64,000 bases of DNA from Gaiellales bacterium (GCA_036403155.1 DASWRM010000070.1:54580-118579); one strand, 5' to 3'. Positions 17,503 through 26,543 are shown, numbered from the stretch's first letter. Numbers and translations: made by a program. The notes: generated by a model not told the origin, from the sequence alone.

Positions 17503-18777
17503 GTGAGCGGCAAGACGGTGGTGTTCTTCCCCGAGGGTGCCTTCGGCCCGACGAACAACTGCGTCGGCATCGGCGAGCAGCTGAAGGCGCGCGGCCACCG
17601 TGTCGTGTTCATCGTCGAGGAGTCGTTCGCCGGCACGCTCGAGGCGCGTGGTTTCGAGGAGCGGCTGATGCGGCTCGGCCCGGCGCCGGAGGTCGAGGAG
17701 GCGCCGGGCCAGTTCTGGAAGGACTTCATCCGCGAGACGGCCCCCGTCTTTCGTCAGCCCACCATCGAGCAGCTGACCGGCTTCATCCAGCCGACGTGGC
17801 AGGCGCTGCTGGACGGCGCGCGCTACGTCGAGCCGCGGCTGCGCGAGATCTTCGACGAGCTCCGCCCCGACGTGATCGTCGAGGACAACGTGCCCGCGTT
17901 CCCCGCCGTGGTGACCGCGGAGGCGCCGTGGGTGCGCGTCGTCTCGTGCAATCCGCTCGAGCTCAAGGACCCGGAACTGCCTCCGCCGTTCTCGGGCTAT
18001 CCCGCCGGGGACCGCAGCGGCTGGGACGAGTTCAGTGCCGAGTACGACCGCACGCACCGCGAGATGTGGGAGTCGTTCAACGAGTGGGTGCAGCAGCAGG
18101 GCGCCCCGCCGCTCGACGACCTCGAGTTCATCCACACCGCCGACATGAACCTCTACCTCTATCCCCGGGACGCCGACTACGACCGCAGCCGCCCGCTGGC
18201 CGGCGACTGGCACCGGCTGGAATCGTGCGTGCGGGCGGGAGACGGGGCGTTCGACCTGCCCGAACAGCTGCGGGACGGCCCGGGCGCGGTGATCTACCTG
18301 TCGCTCGGGTCGCTCGCGTCCGCGGACGTCGAGCTGATGGAGCGGCTGGTCGCGGCGCTGCGCGATGCGCCCCACCGGTTCATCGTCTCTAAGGGCCCGC
18401 AGCACGACCAGTACGAGCTCGCGCCGAACATGTGGGGCCACGAGTTCCTGCCCCAGCCGGCGATCCTGCCGATGGTCGACCTCGTGATCACGCACGGCGG
18501 CAACAACACCACCACCGAGTGCTTTCACCACGGTGCGCCGATGATCGCGATGCCCGTGTTCTGGGATCAGTACGACAACGCCCAGCGGGTCGACGAGACC
18601 GGCTTCGGCGTGCGCCTGCCGACGTACACCTTCGAGCCGGAGCAGCTGACCGGGGCCATCGACCGCCTGCTCGCAGACCGGGCGCTGCACGACCGCATGG
18701 CGTCGATCGCGCGGCGCCTGCAGGCGGACCCCGGCACGGCCGCGGCCGCCGGACTGATTGAGCGTCTCGCTTCCTGA
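17503..18777 (+). CDS. GT1-type glycosyltransferase (UGT/macrolide-like)
   Basis: This 424-residue GT-B protein has an N-terminal acceptor domain starting VVFFPEGAFGPTNNCVGIG and a C-terminal donor domain with VIYLSLGSLASAD, EFLPQPAILPMVDLVITHGG and NNTTTECFHHGAPMIAMP, the sugar-nucleotide signature of family 1. It should move a sugar from an NDP-sugar to a lipid or small molecule. The acceptor is unknown. Start is GTG with GAGGAGAG upstream. The end overlaps the sugar kinase gene by about 20 bases, and with the SIS gene this makes a coupled carbohydrate operon. Confidence 0.85.
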   Translation: MSGKTVVFFPEGAFGPTNNCVGIGEQLKARGHRVVFIVEESFAGTLEARGFEERLMRLGPAPEVEEAPGQFWKDFIRETAPVFRQPTIEQLTGFIQPTWQALLDGARYVEPRLREIFDELRPDVIVEDNVPAFPAVVTAEAPWVRVVSCNPLELKDPELPPPFSGYPAGDRSGWDEFSAEYDRTHREMWESFNEWVQQQGAPPLDDLEFIHTADMNLYLYPRDADYDRSRPLAGDWHRLESCVRAGDGAFDLPEQLRDGPGAVIYLSLGSLASADVELMERLVAALRDAPHRFIVSKGPQHDQYELAPNMWGHEFLPQPAILPMVDLVITHGGNNTTTECFHHGAPMIAMPVFWDQYDNAQRVDETGFGVRLPTYTFEPEQLTGAIDRLLADRALHDRMASIARRLQADPGTAAAAGLIERLAS

Positions 18778-19972
18778 CCCCGCGGAGCTGGCCGACCGGA
18801 TCGCGACGGCGCGATGGTACGGCGGGAAGGGCGCCAGGATCACCGGCGTCACGGAGGAGGACCGCCTGGAATTCGACGGCGGTGCGGCCCTCCACGTGCT
18901 CCGTGTCGAGGCGGAGATGCGGCCCCCGGAGCGCTACCTGTACCTCTCCGGCGAGGATCGCCTCTCGGCGCCGGTGCTCGACGCAATCGTCCACGCGCGC
19001 ACGCTGGGCGACTGGTCGTTCGAACCCGGCGTGGTGCTCCCCGGGCTGCTCCCGAGCGAGCAGGTGCAGCGGCCGATCGGCCTCGACCAGTCGAACACGA
19101 CGCTGGTCGTCGGCGAGCGGCTGGCGATCAAGCTCTACCGCCGGCTCGAGCACGGAGCGCACCCCGACATCGAGATCGGGCGGTACCTGACCGAGCACGC
19201 AAGCGTGGCGTTCGTGCCGGCGTACGCGGGCTGCGTCCGCTGGCGCGGCCACGCGATCGCGATGCTGCAGGCCTACGTGTCGGGCGCCGAGGACGGCTGG
19301 ACATGGGCCGCGCAGGCCGTGCAGGACGGCGACGTGTCGGACGTCGCGCGGCTGGGCGGCAACACCGCAATGCTGCATGCGGCGCTCGCGCAGATGGCGT
19401 CGCGCCCGGCCCGCCGCGAGGAGGTCGCCAACTGGCGGCGCTCGGCCGACCTGCAGCTGGAGCGCGCGCTCGGCCTGGTCGGCGGCGAGCCCGGCGACGA
19501 GCTGCGCAGCTACGCACCCCGGCTGCGCGAGGAGTTCGCCGCCCTGGAACACGGCCCTCCGCCGGCGCTGACCCGCGTGCACGGCGACTACCACATAGGG
19601 CAGATCCTGCGCTCGCCCGACGGCCTGCGGGTGGTCGACTTCGAGGGCGAGCCGACCAAGGGGCTCGCCGAGCGCAGCGCGCTGGGGACGCCGCTCCGCG
19701 ACGTCGCGGCGATGCTGCGGTCGTTCGACCACCTCGCCCGGCACGTCGACCGGGACCTGATGCCGGGGATGACCCGACGGATCGAGCGCTGGATCACGGA
19801 CGCGCGCGAGGCGTTCCTGGACGCATACGGCGATCACGACCCGCGTCTGCTGCGTGCGCTCGAGATGGAGAAGGAGACGTACGAGTTCGTCTACGCCGCG
19901 ACCTTCCTGCCCGACTGGACGTATGCCCCCGTCGGCGGGATGCGGTGGCTGATGGGGGAGAGGGCGCCGTGA
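18758..19972 (+). CDS. Maltokinase-like sugar kinase, possibly glucosamine kinase
   Basis: This 404-residue protein has the fold of maltokinase/aminoglycoside phosphotransferases: an N-terminal cap (about 1-90), LAIKLYRRL as the ATP-binding lysine strand, and catalytic RVHGDYHIGQIL followed by VVDFEGEP with the magnesium-binding aspartate. It is shorter than maltokinase (about 430-455). Actinobacterial glucosamine kinases belong to this group, and the downstream SIS enzyme would suit an amino-sugar phosphate; this is inference. The start is TTG inside the previous gene, the only start that keeps the N-terminal ARWYGGKG motif. Confidence 0.75.
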   Translation: MSVSLPDPAELADRIATARWYGGKGARITGVTEEDRLEFDGGAALHVLRVEAEMRPPERYLYLSGEDRLSAPVLDAIVHARTLGDWSFEPGVVLPGLLPSEQVQRPIGLDQSNTTLVVGERLAIKLYRRLEHGAHPDIEIGRYLTEHASVAFVPAYAGCVRWRGHAIAMLQAYVSGAEDGWTWAAQAVQDGDVSDVARLGGNTAMLHAALAQMASRPARREEVANWRRSADLQLERALGLVGGEPGDELRSYAPRLREEFAALEHGPPPALTRVHGDYHIGQILRSPDGLRVVDFEGEPTKGLAERSALGTPLRDVAAMLRSFDHLARHVDRDLMPGMTRRIERWITDAREAFLDAYGDHDPRLLRALEMEKETYEFVYAATFLPDWTYAPVGGMRWLMGERAP

Positions 19973-20904
19973 ACGCCGATGCGTTCCTCGCCGACATCGT
20001 CGCCGAGCCGGATGCGCTGCGGCGGGTGGCCGAGCACCACGGCGGCGCGCGGCTGGAGCGGCTGCTCGACCGCCCGCGGGTGCTCTTCATCGGCATGGGG
20101 AGCTCGCGCTTTGCCGCCATGACCGCGACCGCCGACCTGCGCGGCCGGGGCGTGGATGCGCACGCCGAGCTCGCGTCGACGGGAGCGCCGCAGCCGCCGT
20201 CGCAGGGCACTGCCTGTGTGCTGATCTCGGCGTCGGGATCGTCGAAGGAGACCGTCGCCGCGCTGCGGCGGCACCGGCGGCGCAGCACGATCATCGTGCT
20301 CACGAATGCGCCGCTGGGCGAGCTCGCCGCCCTGGCGGACATGTCCATCGACGTGCTCGCCGGTCCGGAGAAGGGCGGCGTCGCCTGCCGCAGCTTCGCC
20401 TGCACGCAGGCGGTGCTGGCGCTCATGCGAGGGGTCTCGGCAGACCGGATCCGCAGGGCGGCGGATGCGGTGCAGAGCGTGATCGAGGAGCGCCGCGTCT
20501 GGCTCGACGATCTGACCGCGCTCGCCGAGGACGCGCGCGGCGTCTGGGTCTCGGCGCCGGCCGAGCGGATCGGAACCGCCGAGCAGTCCGCGCTGATGCT
20601 GCGCGAGGGGCCCCGCATCGTGGCCGACGCATGCGAGACGGGCGACTGGCTGCACGTCGACGTCTACCTGACGAAGCGCCCGTCCTACATGCTGCTCCTG
20701 CACGCCGGCTCTCCCTACGACGACGAGGTCGCGGGCTGGCGCGCGGAGCGCGAGTTCGAGCTGGTAACGATCGGCGGCGAGGTGCGCGGCGCCACCGGCG
20801 TGATCGCCTTCCCCGGTGCGGACGACCCCGTCGTGGCCGCGATCGCCGGCACCGTCGTCTCCGAGCTGCTGGCCGCCGAGCTGTGGCGGCGGCATCCGGT
20901 CTGA
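19969..20904 (+). CDS. SIS-domain sugar isomerase/deaminase-like protein
   Basis: This 311-residue protein has two SIS domains. The first (about 35-150) has FIGMGSSRFAA and the phosphosugar loop VLISASGSSKETVAAL; the second (about 170-300) has GVWVSAPAERIGTAEQSAL and LTKRPSYMLLL. The arrangement matches the isomerase half of glucosamine-6-phosphate synthase and AgaS/FrlB-type deaminases. It would isomerise or deaminate a sugar phosphate, probably the product of the kinase with which it overlaps by 4 bases (GTGA). There is no glutaminase domain, so it is not a GlmS. Confidence 0.8.
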   Translation: MNADAFLADIVAEPDALRRVAEHHGGARLERLLDRPRVLFIGMGSSRFAAMTATADLRGRGVDAHAELASTGAPQPPSQGTACVLISASGSSKETVAALRRHRRRSTIIVLTNAPLGELAALADMSIDVLAGPEKGGVACRSFACTQAVLALMRGVSADRIRRAADAVQSVIEERRVWLDDLTALAEDARGVWVSAPAERIGTAEQSALMLREGPRIVADACETGDWLHVDVYLTKRPSYMLLLHAGSPYDDEVAGWRAEREFELVTIGGEVRGATGVIAFPGADDPVVAAIAGTVVSELLAAELWRRHPV

Positions 20905-21515
20905 TGACGCCCGGGCTGGCGGATGGGCCGGACGGGCGCCCTCGCTGCTGGTGGGGCGTCTCGACGCCCGACTACCTCGCCTACCACGACCGCGAGTGGG
21001 GCCGGCCGGTGCGCGACGACCAGGGCATCTACGAGCGGCTGACGCTGGAGGCGTTCCAGTCGGGCCTGTCCTGGCTGACGATCCTGCGCAAACGCGAGGC
21101 GTTCCGAGCGGCCTTCGCCGGATTCGACGTTCGACGGGTCGCCCGCTTCGATGGGTCGGACCGGGCCCGGCTGATGGCCGATGCGGGCATCGTGCGAAAC
21201 GGCGCCAAGATCGACGCCGCCATCGCCAACGCTGCGGCGGCGGCCGCGATGGCGGACGCCGGGGAGTCGCTCGCGCAGCTTGTGTGGTCGCATGGTCCTG
21301 AGCGGCTGCGGGGCGCTCCCGGGCCGGGCGACATCGCCGGTGAGACGCCCGAGTCGCGGGCGCTCGCGCGCGAGTTGAAGCGCCGCGGGTTCCGCTTCGT
21401 GGGGCCGACCACCGTCTACTCCACGATGCAGGCGTGCGGCGTCGTCAACGACCACCTTGACGGCTGCTGCGTGCGCGGCGAGGTGGAGCGCGAGCGGTCG
21501 GCCGCCGCCGGGTAG
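20904..21515 (+). CDS. tag: DNA-3-methyladenine glycosylase I
   Basis: A 203-residue HhH-superfamily zinc glycosylase. RCWWG near the N-terminus, YHDREWG, and the C-terminal NDHLDGCC supply the Cys/His zinc ligands typical of TagA. FQSGLSWLTILRKREAFR matches the family core. It removes 3-methyladenine from alkylated DNA. Start is ATG overlapping the previous stop (TGATG), so it is co-transcribed with the sugar genes, though functionally unrelated. Confidence 0.92.
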   Translation: MTPGLADGPDGRPRCWWGVSTPDYLAYHDREWGRPVRDDQGIYERLTLEAFQSGLSWLTILRKREAFRAAFAGFDVRRVARFDGSDRARLMADAGIVRNGAKIDAAIANAAAAAAMADAGESLAQLVWSHGPERLRGAPGPGDIAGETPESRALARELKRRGFRFVGPTTVYSTMQACGVVNDHLDGCCVRGEVERERSAAAG

Positions 21516-21524
21516 GCTTGCCGC

Positions 21525-22052
21525 GTGAGCCTGCCGAACTGGATCTCGCTCGGCCGCATCCTGCTGATCCCCGTGTTCATGGTTGCCCTGCTCGGCAACG
21601 TCCGGTACGGCGACGTGATCGCCGTGGCGGTGTTCAGCGTCGCGGCAGGGAGCGACTCGCTCGACGGCTATCTCGCCCGCTCGCGCCAGGAGGTGACGAC
21701 GATCGGCAAGCTGCTCGACCCGCTCGCGGACAAGCTGCTGATCTCGGCCGCCCTGATCTCGCTCGTCGGGCTCGAGCGGCTGTCCGCGTGGGTCGCGATG
21801 GTGATCATCGCCCGCGAGTTCGCGGTGACCGGGCTGCGGCTGATAGCCGCGGCCGAGCACATCGTGATCGCCGCCTCCCCGTGGGGCAAGATCAAGACCA
21901 CCGTGCAGGTGGCCGCGATCATCGCCCTGATCGTCGACGACCCGCCCCACACGGTGACGACCGTGCTCGTCGCCTGCGCCGTGGCCGTGACCATCTGGTC
22001 GGGCATGGAGTACTTCATCTCGGCGCGTGACGTCCTGCGGAGCCCGGCATGA
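21525..22052 (+). CDS. pgsA: CDP-diacylglycerol-glycerol-3-phosphate 3-phosphatidyltransferase
   Basis: A 175-residue membrane enzyme with the CDP-alcohol phosphotransferase motif DSLDGYLAR followed by GKLLDPLADK (D2DG2AR8G3D3D), which binds the metal and catalyses transfer. It would make phosphatidylglycerol phosphate from CDP-diacylglycerol and glycerol-3-phosphate at the inner membrane. About five or six helices are visible. Adjacent plsY overlaps by 4 bases, giving a phospholipid-synthesis pair. Start is GTG. Confidence 0.9.
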   Translation: MSLPNWISLGRILLIPVFMVALLGNVRYGDVIAVAVFSVAAGSDSLDGYLARSRQEVTTIGKLLDPLADKLLISAALISLVGLERLSAWVAMVIIAREFAVTGLRLIAAAEHIVIAASPWGKIKTTVQVAAIIALIVDDPPHTVTTVLVACAVAVTIWSGMEYFISARDVLRSPA

Positions 22053-22648
22053 CGGGCGCCGTCGCCGCGATCGCGATCGGCTACGTGCTCGGCTCGTGCC
22101 CGTTCGGGTACTGGGCCGGTCGCCTGCGCGGCGTCGACCTGCGCACACAGGGCAGCGGCAACACCGGCGGCACGAATGCGATCCGGGTGCTCGGCCCGGC
22201 GATCGGCGTTCCCGCGCTGGTGCTCGACATCGCGAAGGGCGCGGCGGCCGTCGCTGCCGCCTCGCTGCTTGGCGGCACCGGGATCGAGGTGCTCGCCGCC
22301 GCCGCCGCGATCGTCGGCCATACGTTCTCGATGTTCCTCGGCTTCCGCGGGGGCGGCAAGGCCGTCGCCACGGGCGCCGGTGCCATGCTCGCGCTCGCCC
22401 CTGAGGTCGCACTCCCGGTGGTGGTGCTGTGGATCGTGGTCAGCCTGGCAACGCGCTACATCTCCGTGGCATCGATGGCGTCGGCGGTCGCATTGGTGGC
22501 CGGGTCGCTCGTCAGCGATCAGCCCTGGCCGGTCGTCGCCTTCTCGCTGTTCGGCGCGGCGCTCGTCGTCTGGCGCCACCGCTCCAACATCGCGCGCCTG
22601 CGTGCGGGCACCGAGCACCGGCTGAACCTGCGAGGTGCGCGGTCATGA
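22049..22648 (+). CDS. plsY: Glycerol-3-phosphate acyltransferase PlsY
   Basis: A 199-residue integral membrane protein with the three PlsY motifs: GSGNTGGTNA, GHTFSMFLGFRGGGKAVAT, and a C-terminal HRSNIARLRAGTEHRL. It acylates the sn-1 position of glycerol-3-phosphate using acyl-phosphate. About five helices. It is coupled to pgsA and to the alcohol dehydrogenase by 4-base overlaps (ATGA). GSGNTGGTN has Gly where many homologues have Ala, which should be tolerated. Confidence 0.93.
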   Translation: MTGAVAAIAIGYVLGSCPFGYWAGRLRGVDLRTQGSGNTGGTNAIRVLGPAIGVPALVLDIAKGAAAVAAASLLGGTGIEVLAAAAAIVGHTFSMFLGFRGGGKAVATGAGAMLALAPEVALPVVVLWIVVSLATRYISVASMASAVALVAGSLVSDQPWPVVAFSLFGAALVVWRHRSNIARLRAGTEHRLNLRGARS

Positions 22649-23742
22649 GCGGCGTGCGAGCCGCGGTGTTCACCGGCGTCGACCGGCCGCTCGAGATCGA
22701 GCAGCTGGAGATCGCAGGCCCGGGCCCAGGCGAGGTGGCTGTGCGGATCGAGGCGTCGGGGCTGTGCCATTCCGATCTGCACGTGATGCTCGGCGAGTGG
22801 ACGGAGGAGCCGCCGATGGTGCTCGGGCACGAGGGCTGCGGCGTGGTGGAGGCGGTCGGCGAAGGCGTTCACCGGCTCGCGCCGGGCGACCGCGTCGTCC
22901 TGTGCTGGTACGCGCCGTGCGGCGATTGCGCTCGCTGCCGGTCGGGGCGCCCGTGGATCTGCACGGACACGCCGGCGAACGCAAGCCTGATGCCCGACGG
23001 GACGACGCGCCTGCGCCGGCCCAACGGCCGCCCGGTGCGCGCCTATCTGAACGTGGGGTCGCTGGGTAACCGGGCGGTCGTGCCCGAGTCAGGGGCGATA
23101 CGGGTGGATGCCTCGCTCCCTGCCGACGTCGGCTCGCTGATCGGCTGCGGGGTTGCGACCGGGGTGGGGGCGGTGCTCAACACCGCCGCGGTGCAGGCCG
23201 GCCAGAGCGTCGTGGTGATCGGCTGCGGCGGCGTCGGCCTGTCTGCCGTGATGGGCGCGGCGCTGGCGGGCGCATCGCCGATCGTGGCCGTCGACCTCCA
23301 CGACGAGAAGCTCGATCTCGCGCGCGATGTCGGCGCCACCCACGGGGTTCGCGGCGGGGACGGCGCGGACGCCGAGATCGCGGCGATCATCCCCGGCGGC
23401 CCGGATCACGTGTTCGAGGCGATCGGCCTGCGGTCGACGATCGAGTGGGCGTTCTCGCTGCTGCCCATGGGCGGCACGGCGACGCTGGTGGGGATGACGC
23501 CCGAGGGCGTGCGGGTGGGCTTCGAGCCGCTGGACTTCACGGCGGCCGGACAGACGATCCTCGGCTGCACGTACGGATCATGCGTGCCGGATCGCGACTT
23601 CCCCCGGTTCGCGGCGCTCGCGATGGAGGGCCGACTACCGGTGGAGCGGCTGATCGCCGAGCGGATCGGGCTGGACGACGTGAACCGTGCGTTCGACCAG
23701 ATGCGCGGGGGCGACGGCGCCCGCCGCGTGCTGCTTCACTGA
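22645..23742 (+). CDS. Zinc-dependent alcohol dehydrogenase
   Basis: A 365-residue medium-chain dehydrogenase. Catalytic zinc ligands are visible in GLCHSDLH and LGHEGCG. The structural zinc site is CGDCARCRSGRPWIC. The NAD fold has VVVIGCGGVGLSAVMGA and an acidic residue after VAVDLHD (NAD preference). It belongs with class III/aryl alcohol dehydrogenases; the actual alcohol is unknown. It overlaps plsY by 4 bases and is convergent with folE2. Confidence 0.88.
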   Translation: MSGVRAAVFTGVDRPLEIEQLEIAGPGPGEVAVRIEASGLCHSDLHVMLGEWTEEPPMVLGHEGCGVVEAVGEGVHRLAPGDRVVLCWYAPCGDCARCRSGRPWICTDTPANASLMPDGTTRLRRPNGRPVRAYLNVGSLGNRAVVPESGAIRVDASLPADVGSLIGCGVATGVGAVLNTAAVQAGQSVVVIGCGGVGLSAVMGAALAGASPIVAVDLHDEKLDLARDVGATHGVRGGDGADAEIAAIIPGGPDHVFEAIGLRSTIEWAFSLLPMGGTATLVGMTPEGVRVGFEPLDFTAAGQTILGCTYGSCVPDRDFPRFAALAMEGRLPVERLIAERIGLDDVNRAFDQMRGGDGARRVLLH

Positions 23743-23763
23743 GCCGCCCGCCGGCTGCTCCGC

Positions 23764-24744
23764 TCAGGAGTCGAGCAACCACTCCTCGGCCGTCGTGTGC
23801 CGGGATGCCGCCCCGGTGCGGTTGAGGTCGGCCCGGAGCTCCGCCACCACCCCGTGGCGCTCGGCGAGCACGTCGTGATTGTGGATCGTCTCGAAGTTGA
23901 CCTGCCGCGCCAGGACGAAGCAGCCGTCGGAGAGGTCGCCGTAGTGCTCGAGCGCCCCGGCCACCATCAGCCTGACGGAGTCCTCGACGAAGCGCGGGTG
24001 CAGGTGCGCCTGCTCGACCACGTGCAGCTCGTCCGGCCGCTTCAGCAGCTCGAAGATCGGGGCGCTCATCGACCGCTCGGCGATGCCGATCAGGTCGCGG
24101 GCATCCACCTCCCGCGTCGTGCCCAGCATCAGCGTCGCCTCGGCGCGCTGGTTGTGCGTTGCCGCGGGCAGGAGCGAGAAGATCTCCTCGACCTGCGAGT
24201 CGTCGTAGCCGGCCTCGTGCAGCCGCACGCCGGCGCGCTCGCGAACGAGCCCCTGTGCGCACGGGCAGGCGTTCAGGCCGCGCACCTCGACGCCCACCAT
24301 CCGTCGTGACCGCGACGCGTTTGCCAGCGACCGTCCGATCAGGTGGTAGATCTCCTGCGTCGGCAGGTCGGTCACGGGCGTGCGCCGCGTGACCGGGAAC
24401 TTCGCGCGAATCGTGACCTCGCTGCGCACGGCGTGCTGGCGCTCGACGATCTGTGCCGCGATCCGCTCCGCGAGGTCCTCGACGTGCAGCGACTGGCCGA
24501 TCACGACCTCGTCGATCGCCTCGGCGACGGTTTCGGGGAACCGCGACATGTGGACGCCCTTCTGCGCGGGGTCGAGGTCGACGAAGGCGTCGATGTCGGC
24601 GTAGTAGAGCAGCTCCGTGCCGGCGTGGGCGATGCGGATCACCTTCTGCACGCCGGTCACTCCGGCCCGCGTGAGGGCGAGGTGGACGTCCGGCTGCGTG
24701 GCCTGGAGGTCGTTTGCGAAGATCTCGCTCTCGGTTTGGCTCAT
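23764..24744 (-). CDS. folE2: GTP cyclohydrolase I type 2 (FolE2/MptA)
   Basis: This 326-residue protein belongs to the tunnelling-fold FolE2 family: an N-terminal DLQATQPDVHLALTRAGVTG, the active-site cysteine segment LNACPCAQG (about 155) and AATHNQRAEATLML. It opens the GTP ring to give dihydroneopterin triphosphate or the cyclic form for folate/tetrahydrobiopterin synthesis, and uses metals other than zinc more readily than FolE. It is followed on the same strand's upstream side by the Fpg gene, 21 bases away, so they may be co-transcribed. Confidence 0.9.
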   Translation of the reverse strand: MSQTESEIFANDLQATQPDVHLALTRAGVTGVQKVIRIAHAGTELLYYADIDAFVDLDPAQKGVHMSRFPETVAEAIDEVVIGQSLHVEDLAERIAAQIVERQHAVRSEVTIRAKFPVTRRTPVTDLPTQEIYHLIGRSLANASRSRRMVGVEVRGLNACPCAQGLVRERAGVRLHEAGYDDSQVEEIFSLLPAATHNQRAEATLMLGTTREVDARDLIGIAERSMSAPIFELLKRPDELHVVEQAHLHPRFVEDSVRLMVAGALEHYGDLSDGCFVLARQVNFETIHNHDVLAERHGVVAELRADLNRTGAASRHTTAEEWLLDS

Positions 24745-24765
24745 CAGGGGAATGGTAGTCCTCCG

Positions 24766-25608
24766 TTAGTCGCGCAGCAGTCGCGACAGACGCCGGTCGG
24801 CAAGCACGCGGCCGGCGGTCTGGCACGTTGGGCAGTAGTAGATGGTGTGTTCGTCAAACGAGACCTGTCGGATTTCATTCCCGCATCTGGGGCACTGGTC
24901 TCCGAGCCGGTTGTGCACGGCGTAGCCGTGCGACGCCTTGGTCGCGAGCCCGGATGCCGAGAGCGGCATGAGGCGGTCCGTGGCCTCGCGCAGCTCGCCC
25001 ACGATCGCATCGTGCAGCCGCTGCAGCTCGTCGTCGTCGAGCTGCGGGCCCATGGCGTACGGCGAGAGCCGCGCGGTGTGGAGGATCTCGTTCGCATACG
25101 CCCGGCCGATCCCGGCGATGGCGCGCTGGTCGCGCAGGAATGCGTGCAGCCGGTGGGGGTGGTCGCTCAGCTGCCGCCGCAGCGCCGCGGTGTCGAACGC
25201 CGGGTCGAGCGGCTCCGGCCCGATGTGGGCGAGCTCCGCCTCGAGCGCCTCCGGCGTCAGAAGCCACGCGCCCGCGCGGCGCTTGCTGCCGGGCTCGCTC
25301 ATGGCCAGCTCGGTGCCGTCGTCGAAGCGGATCGCGAGCACGGCGGACTTCGGATGCGACGGGCCCACCGCCAGCCGGCCGGCGGACATCAGGTGGATCA
25401 TCAGCACCGGTCCGGAAACGGTCTCCAACAGCAGCCGCTTGGCCCGTCGCCGGACCTCGGCGAACCGGTCGCCTGTGAGCGACGAGAGCGGCGGGTCGAT
25501 CGTCTTCACCGTGGCGAAGTGGGCGACCGGCACGGCCGCGATCGGCTCGGCGGTGAGACGGTCGCGCTGCGCACGGACGAACGCCTCCAGTTCGGGCAGT
25601 TCAGGCAT
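24766..25608 (-). CDS. mutM: Fpg/Nei-family DNA glycosylase
   Basis: This 280-residue protein starts MPELPELEAF, with the catalytic N-terminal proline and Glu of formamidopyrimidine-DNA glycosylases. The H2TH region (AIAGIGRAYANEIL, about 170) and the C-terminal zinc finger (CPRCGN ... YYCPTCQ) are present. It removes oxidised purines or pyrimidines and nicks the abasic site. Fpg-like is preferred over Nei, but the substrate split is not certain from sequence. It is divergent from the asparaginase gene, 20 bases apart. Confidence 0.9.
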   Translation of the reverse strand: MPELPELEAFVRAQRDRLTAEPIAAVPVAHFATVKTIDPPLSSLTGDRFAEVRRRAKRLLLETVSGPVLMIHLMSAGRLAVGPSHPKSAVLAIRFDDGTELAMSEPGSKRRAGAWLLTPEALEAELAHIGPEPLDPAFDTAALRRQLSDHPHRLHAFLRDQRAIAGIGRAYANEILHTARLSPYAMGPQLDDDELQRLHDAIVGELREATDRLMPLSASGLATKASHGYAVHNRLGDQCPRCGNEIRQVSFDEHTIYYCPTCQTAGRVLADRRLSRLLRD

Positions 25609-25628
25609 TGCGGGTAGGGTAGGCGGTC

Positions 25629-26543
25629 ATGCCAGTGACGGTGGTGCGGGGCGGGGTTCCGGAGAGCCGGCATGACGTGCATGTGGCCGTATGCGACGGA
25701 GCCGGGCGCCTGGTCGCCTGGCACGGCGACCCGCAGCGGCTGACCACGATGCGCTCGGCGGCCAAGCCGCTGCAGGCCGGTCCGCTGGTCCGCTCGGGCG
25801 CGGCGGACGCGTTCGGATTCGACGACGAGACGCTCGCGGTCTGCTGCGCCTCGCACGCCGGTCTCGATGTGCACGTCGCAGCCGTCGAGCGCGGGCTCGC
25901 GGCCGCCGGGCTGACGCCGGACGCGCTGCGAAACAGCACCGGGTCCCCGGAGCAGCGCCTCCGCCACAACTGCTCGGGCAACCACCTGGCGTTCCTCGCG
26001 CTCTCGTCGTACCGTGGCTGGGAGGTCGACGACTACCGCGCTCCCGGCCACCCGTCGCAGGTCGCTGCGCTTGCGGCGGTCGCCGAGGCGGCCGGAGTGC
26101 CCGAGCAGGAGATCCCCCTCTGCACGGACGGCTGCGGCGTCGTCTGCTTCGCACTTCCGCTGGCGACGATCGCGGGCATCTACGCGCGACTCGACCGGCT
26201 CGTCCCGCGTCAGGCCGCCGCCATGCGCGCTCATCCGGAGATGGTCGCTGGGCCGGGCGACATGGACACCGAGCTGCCGCGTGCAATCGACGGCGCCGTC
26301 AGCAAGGGAGGCGCCGAGGGCCTTGGCTGCGTCGCGCTCCCAGACGGCCTGGGCATCGCCGTCCGCGTCGAGGACGGCGCCTGGCGGGCGGTCGAGCCGG
26401 CGGTGATGGACGTGCTCGCGCAGCTGCTCGGCTGGGACGATCCGCCCAAAGGACTTTCCGGGTTCCTGCGGCCGGACTTTCGCAACTCGCCCGGCGACGT
26501 TGTCGGGTTCCTGGAGGCTGACGTGGTGCTGACGCGGGCGTGA
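25629..26543 (+). CDS. L-asparaginase-family protein (ReAV/class 3 type)
   Basis: This 304-residue protein matches the Rhizobium etli ReAV family of asparaginases, a serine-lysine fold close to beta-lactamases. The SxxK tetrad is S43/K46 in RSAAKPLQA; a second serine is S75 in CASHAGLD, and K226 lies in SKGGAEGL. In ReAV the zinc site is Cys135, Lys138 and Cys189. Here the cysteines are kept at equal spacing (C115, C169), but the lysine is Asn118 (HNCSGNH). Activity on asparagine is therefore not assured. It stands alone upstream of sigA. Confidence 0.8.
   Translation: MPVTVVRGGVPESRHDVHVAVCDGAGRLVAWHGDPQRLTTMRSAAKPLQAGPLVRSGAADAFGFDDETLAVCCASHAGLDVHVAAVERGLAAAGLTPDALRNSTGSPEQRLRHNCSGNHLAFLALSSYRGWEVDDYRAPGHPSQVAALAAVAEAAGVPEQEIPLCTDGCGVVCFALPLATIAGIYARLDRLVPRQAAAMRAHPEMVAGPGDMDTELPRAIDGAVSKGGAEGLGCVALPDGLGIAVRVEDGAWRAVEPAVMDVLAQLLGWDDPPKGLSGFLRPDFRNSPGDVVGFLEADVVLTRA

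Noticed and set aside
15214..18852. A 1212-codon open frame on the minus strand
   Set aside because: Only its last 241 codons are the SDR gene. The rest lies antisense to sod and the glycosyltransferase, is Arg/Asp/His-rich and comes from the GC-skewed third positions of the real genes.
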